Origin: Phallusia fumigata
Taxonomy: Eukaryota; Chordata; Ascidiacea; Phlebobranchia; Ascidiidae
Direction of reading: 5' to 3'
Assembly: GCA_008931825.1 (NCBI GenBank)
Contig: QXVZ01018638.1
Coordinates: 1 to 20,993, forward strand
Length of the DNA stretch: 20,993 nt
In this document: positions 19,396-20,993 of the stretch, piece by piece
Layout of the letters: each line of letters opens with the position of its first letter
Position numbering within the stretch: position 1 is the stretch's first letter
Translations under genes and position numbers: made by a program
Notes under the pieces: model-generated
Told to the model about the DNA's origin: nothing
The model's database searches: none
Seen by the model: only the letters and a program-made list of their open reading frames with translations

Positions 19396-20074
19396 TTTGC
19401 GTCCTGTCACCGACTCTAACCGACTGTTGCAACTGAGTTGTGAAGAGTGCGTCGTGTCGTTATCCTACTCCCCTTTTAAAACCTCGATGCGGATGACTCG
19501 GCATAGACCGTTTTTCGCCGCATAAAGCCGCGTCATGGTTTCTGCTGTATTTTTCCACTACGAAGATCGCCATCTGGAAGATTCCATTAGGTTTGTATGG
19601 TAAATAGTCCACGTTATCCTCCATTTTTCATATGTTAGGTTACGAGAAGGGTCACTTTAACAAACACAGTGCGAACTTTATATTTTTCCCCAGCATGCTT
19701 TTAAAAGTATGTGATAAAGTCGACCGTACGTCTTTGGAAGACCGTACGTGAAATAATACCTAAACTCTGGCTCTAGGAAATACGGGGAGGTAAATAAAAT
19801 ATGTTGTCATCTTGCAGTTTAAGTAATCTGTCTTCATTTTTATGGTTTCGGTTAACAAAAGACAAAGAAATATAGACCTGACACGCGAAATTGTCGTTCG
19901 CTGAGTGACTATCAGCAGTGGTGGACCGCGAAGCATTCCAAAATGTTATCATATAGATAAGTTGCCACAGTTCTGCTGAATGTTTTGATACAACGATAAA
20001 CACCTCCAAGGTTTAACGTTATACCGCATGTCGTTTTTCTACAATACCTCGTAGTAGGCCCCCCAAAAACAAAG
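19290..20074. repeat. Second copy of the 785-bp GST promoter/exon 1 duplication
   Basis: It begins directly after the N at 19289, in mid-exon, and ends at the same bases as copy 1 before passing into unique sequence. I saw no difference between the copies, so a failure to merge two overlapping contig ends is much more likely than a real tandem duplication. Confidence 0.93.
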
Positions 20075-20813
20075 TCTTCAAAAGTGGATAGCGAGCTGGA
20101 TATTAATTGGAAACTACTGCTTTTTATGACGTTACAAACATCTGGCGAAGGTCGATTTTGACTACAGATTGTTTTACAGTGGGTAGGACCCTGGTCGGTT
20201 TAAACGTTACCTCGTGTTCTATTTGTTTTGAAAAGCGATCGAATAGTGACCGCGTTGTCAATATTTGCACTAGAGCAAAGTGTGTACTCGGAATAAACGT
20301 TTGCCCGATCATGAGCAATATTCGTGCATAGCAACTGTTGTTATAGTGGCGTCGCCACCGGCGTTTCAAACAAACCCAATAGTGCGAATCAAATTGTCTC
20401 GGTAAAAGACGCGGAGTCATGCTTTGGGTTTAGTGATCAAATCGTGCGTGTCACGTGGGTGGCCTAGTGTGGGTGTGCGGGTCATGTGAGGCGACGGTTT
20501 TGCTTCATTTGCTGTGGAGCCGAAACGCCCCAACTGTAGGTTACAAAAGGGTGCAGTAACTTTCATTACTTATTAGATGACTATATTGGTGAAAACGGAA
20601 GTTAAGCTCCATTGCCTGAATATTGCTGAAATATAGACATCAGAAATCGTTTAGCAAATGTAAAAATAGTGTCACTATGTTTTTCCAGTTCTGTCCAATT
20701 ATTTCATTTTCAGCATTGAGAAATGCTTCATTTATAATTCTGCCAATAATGAAGGGCAGACAAATTGTTGCTGTCAAATCGCACCGACCTAATAACAATG
20801 ATTAATATGGGCA
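20075..20813. other. No recognised gene; GST-distal flank
   Basis: Open frames on both strands over 20107-20420 have no recognisable similarity and poor starts. A CACGTG E-box lies at about 20452-20457 (TCACGTGGG), with a related GTCATGTGA 30 bases on. Nothing else stands out. Confidence 0.35.
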
Positions 20814-20993
20814 GGGTTACCATCGATCTGATACCTAAAATAAGGACGACTGGAAAAAATATAGGTTTTTACCACAACTGCATGCGTCACAGTGTACGAG
20901 GCACTCACTGTTCAGGCTTCTTTTATTTTTAACAAATTTTTCTCGTAGTCGTCATGGAAATTGTTGCTCATTTTCACTTAGTTTGTGGACAAT
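20814..20993 (+). mobile_element. Possible end of a CAGGGTTRCCA-type element, cut by the window edge
   Basis: CAGGGTTACCATCGATC followed shortly by AAAATAAGGACGACTGG resembles both ends of the element at 445-720, which read TAGGGTTGCCAAC with ATAAAGGAC just inside. Only one end is visible, and the match is imperfect. Confidence 0.3.

Noticed and set aside
19126-19410. 94-codon minus-strand frame starting with the GST exon 1 peptide
   Set aside because: The frame crosses the N at 19289 and joins the exon to unrelated sequence of the other copy; it is a gap artefact.
20450-20520. A-box-like TGGCCTAGTGTGG suggesting a pol III gene
   Set aside because: No B-box or foldable tRNA follows within the expected distance.
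1-20993. CRISPR array, operon, or prokaryotic mobile system
   Set aside because: No spaced direct repeats of suitable form, no Shine-Dalgarno-led gene clusters; spliced genes with AG/GT introns show this is animal DNA.

Overview
The window looks like a compact, AT-rich animal nuclear genome. It has spliced genes with mostly short introns (35 to about 500 bp), tRNA-independent AG/GT splice signals, AATAAA poly(A) signals and small non-autonomous DNA transposons. The proteins (a THADA-type HEAT protein, a C6orf120/UPF0669 protein, a PH-domain protein, a sigma-class GST and a THAP/transposase-like relic) fit an invertebrate deuterostome. An ascidian (Ciona-like) is my best guess, by inference only.

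Layout. 1-1718: low-complexity and repeat DNA, with a 51-bp tandem repeat, a small TIR element (445-720) and a 357-bp sequence present twice around a single N. 1719-9498 (+): THADA, 19 exons recovered, about 1795 codons, with the extreme N-terminus not found. 9931-10491 (-): single-exon C6orf120 homologue, convergent with THADA. 10492-12766: no recognised gene. 12767-13489 (-): two-exon PH-domain protein. 14303-14697: a hAT-like MITE with a perfect 8-bp target duplication and an interior of GAACCGAACCC-type repeats. 15024-17035 (+): a broken gene with a THAP zinc finger and a transposase-like 'DGRxDSPGHxAKxG' core, its downstream part present twice. 17563-18609 (-): four-exon sigma-class GST. 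Its 5' exon and upstream region are repeated at 19290-20074. 20075-20993: no gene, with a possible transposon end at 20814.

Two points matter most to a reader. First, three of the four N characters sit exactly at the junction of two copies of the same sequence (357, about 910 and 785 bp). These tandem duplications are therefore most simply unmerged overlapping contig or haplotype ends, not biology. Second, the GST contains a 75-nt intron that is a multiple of three and has no stop. A naive ORF reads through it and inserts 25 residues; removing it restores the family length of about 200 aa.

The genes show no common pathway. THADA is a tRNA-modification cofactor, C6orf120 a small secretory protein, the PH protein probably a membrane-lipid binder and the GST a glutathione or prostaglandin enzyme. 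The neighbourhood looks like ordinary gene packing with transposon debris between genes.
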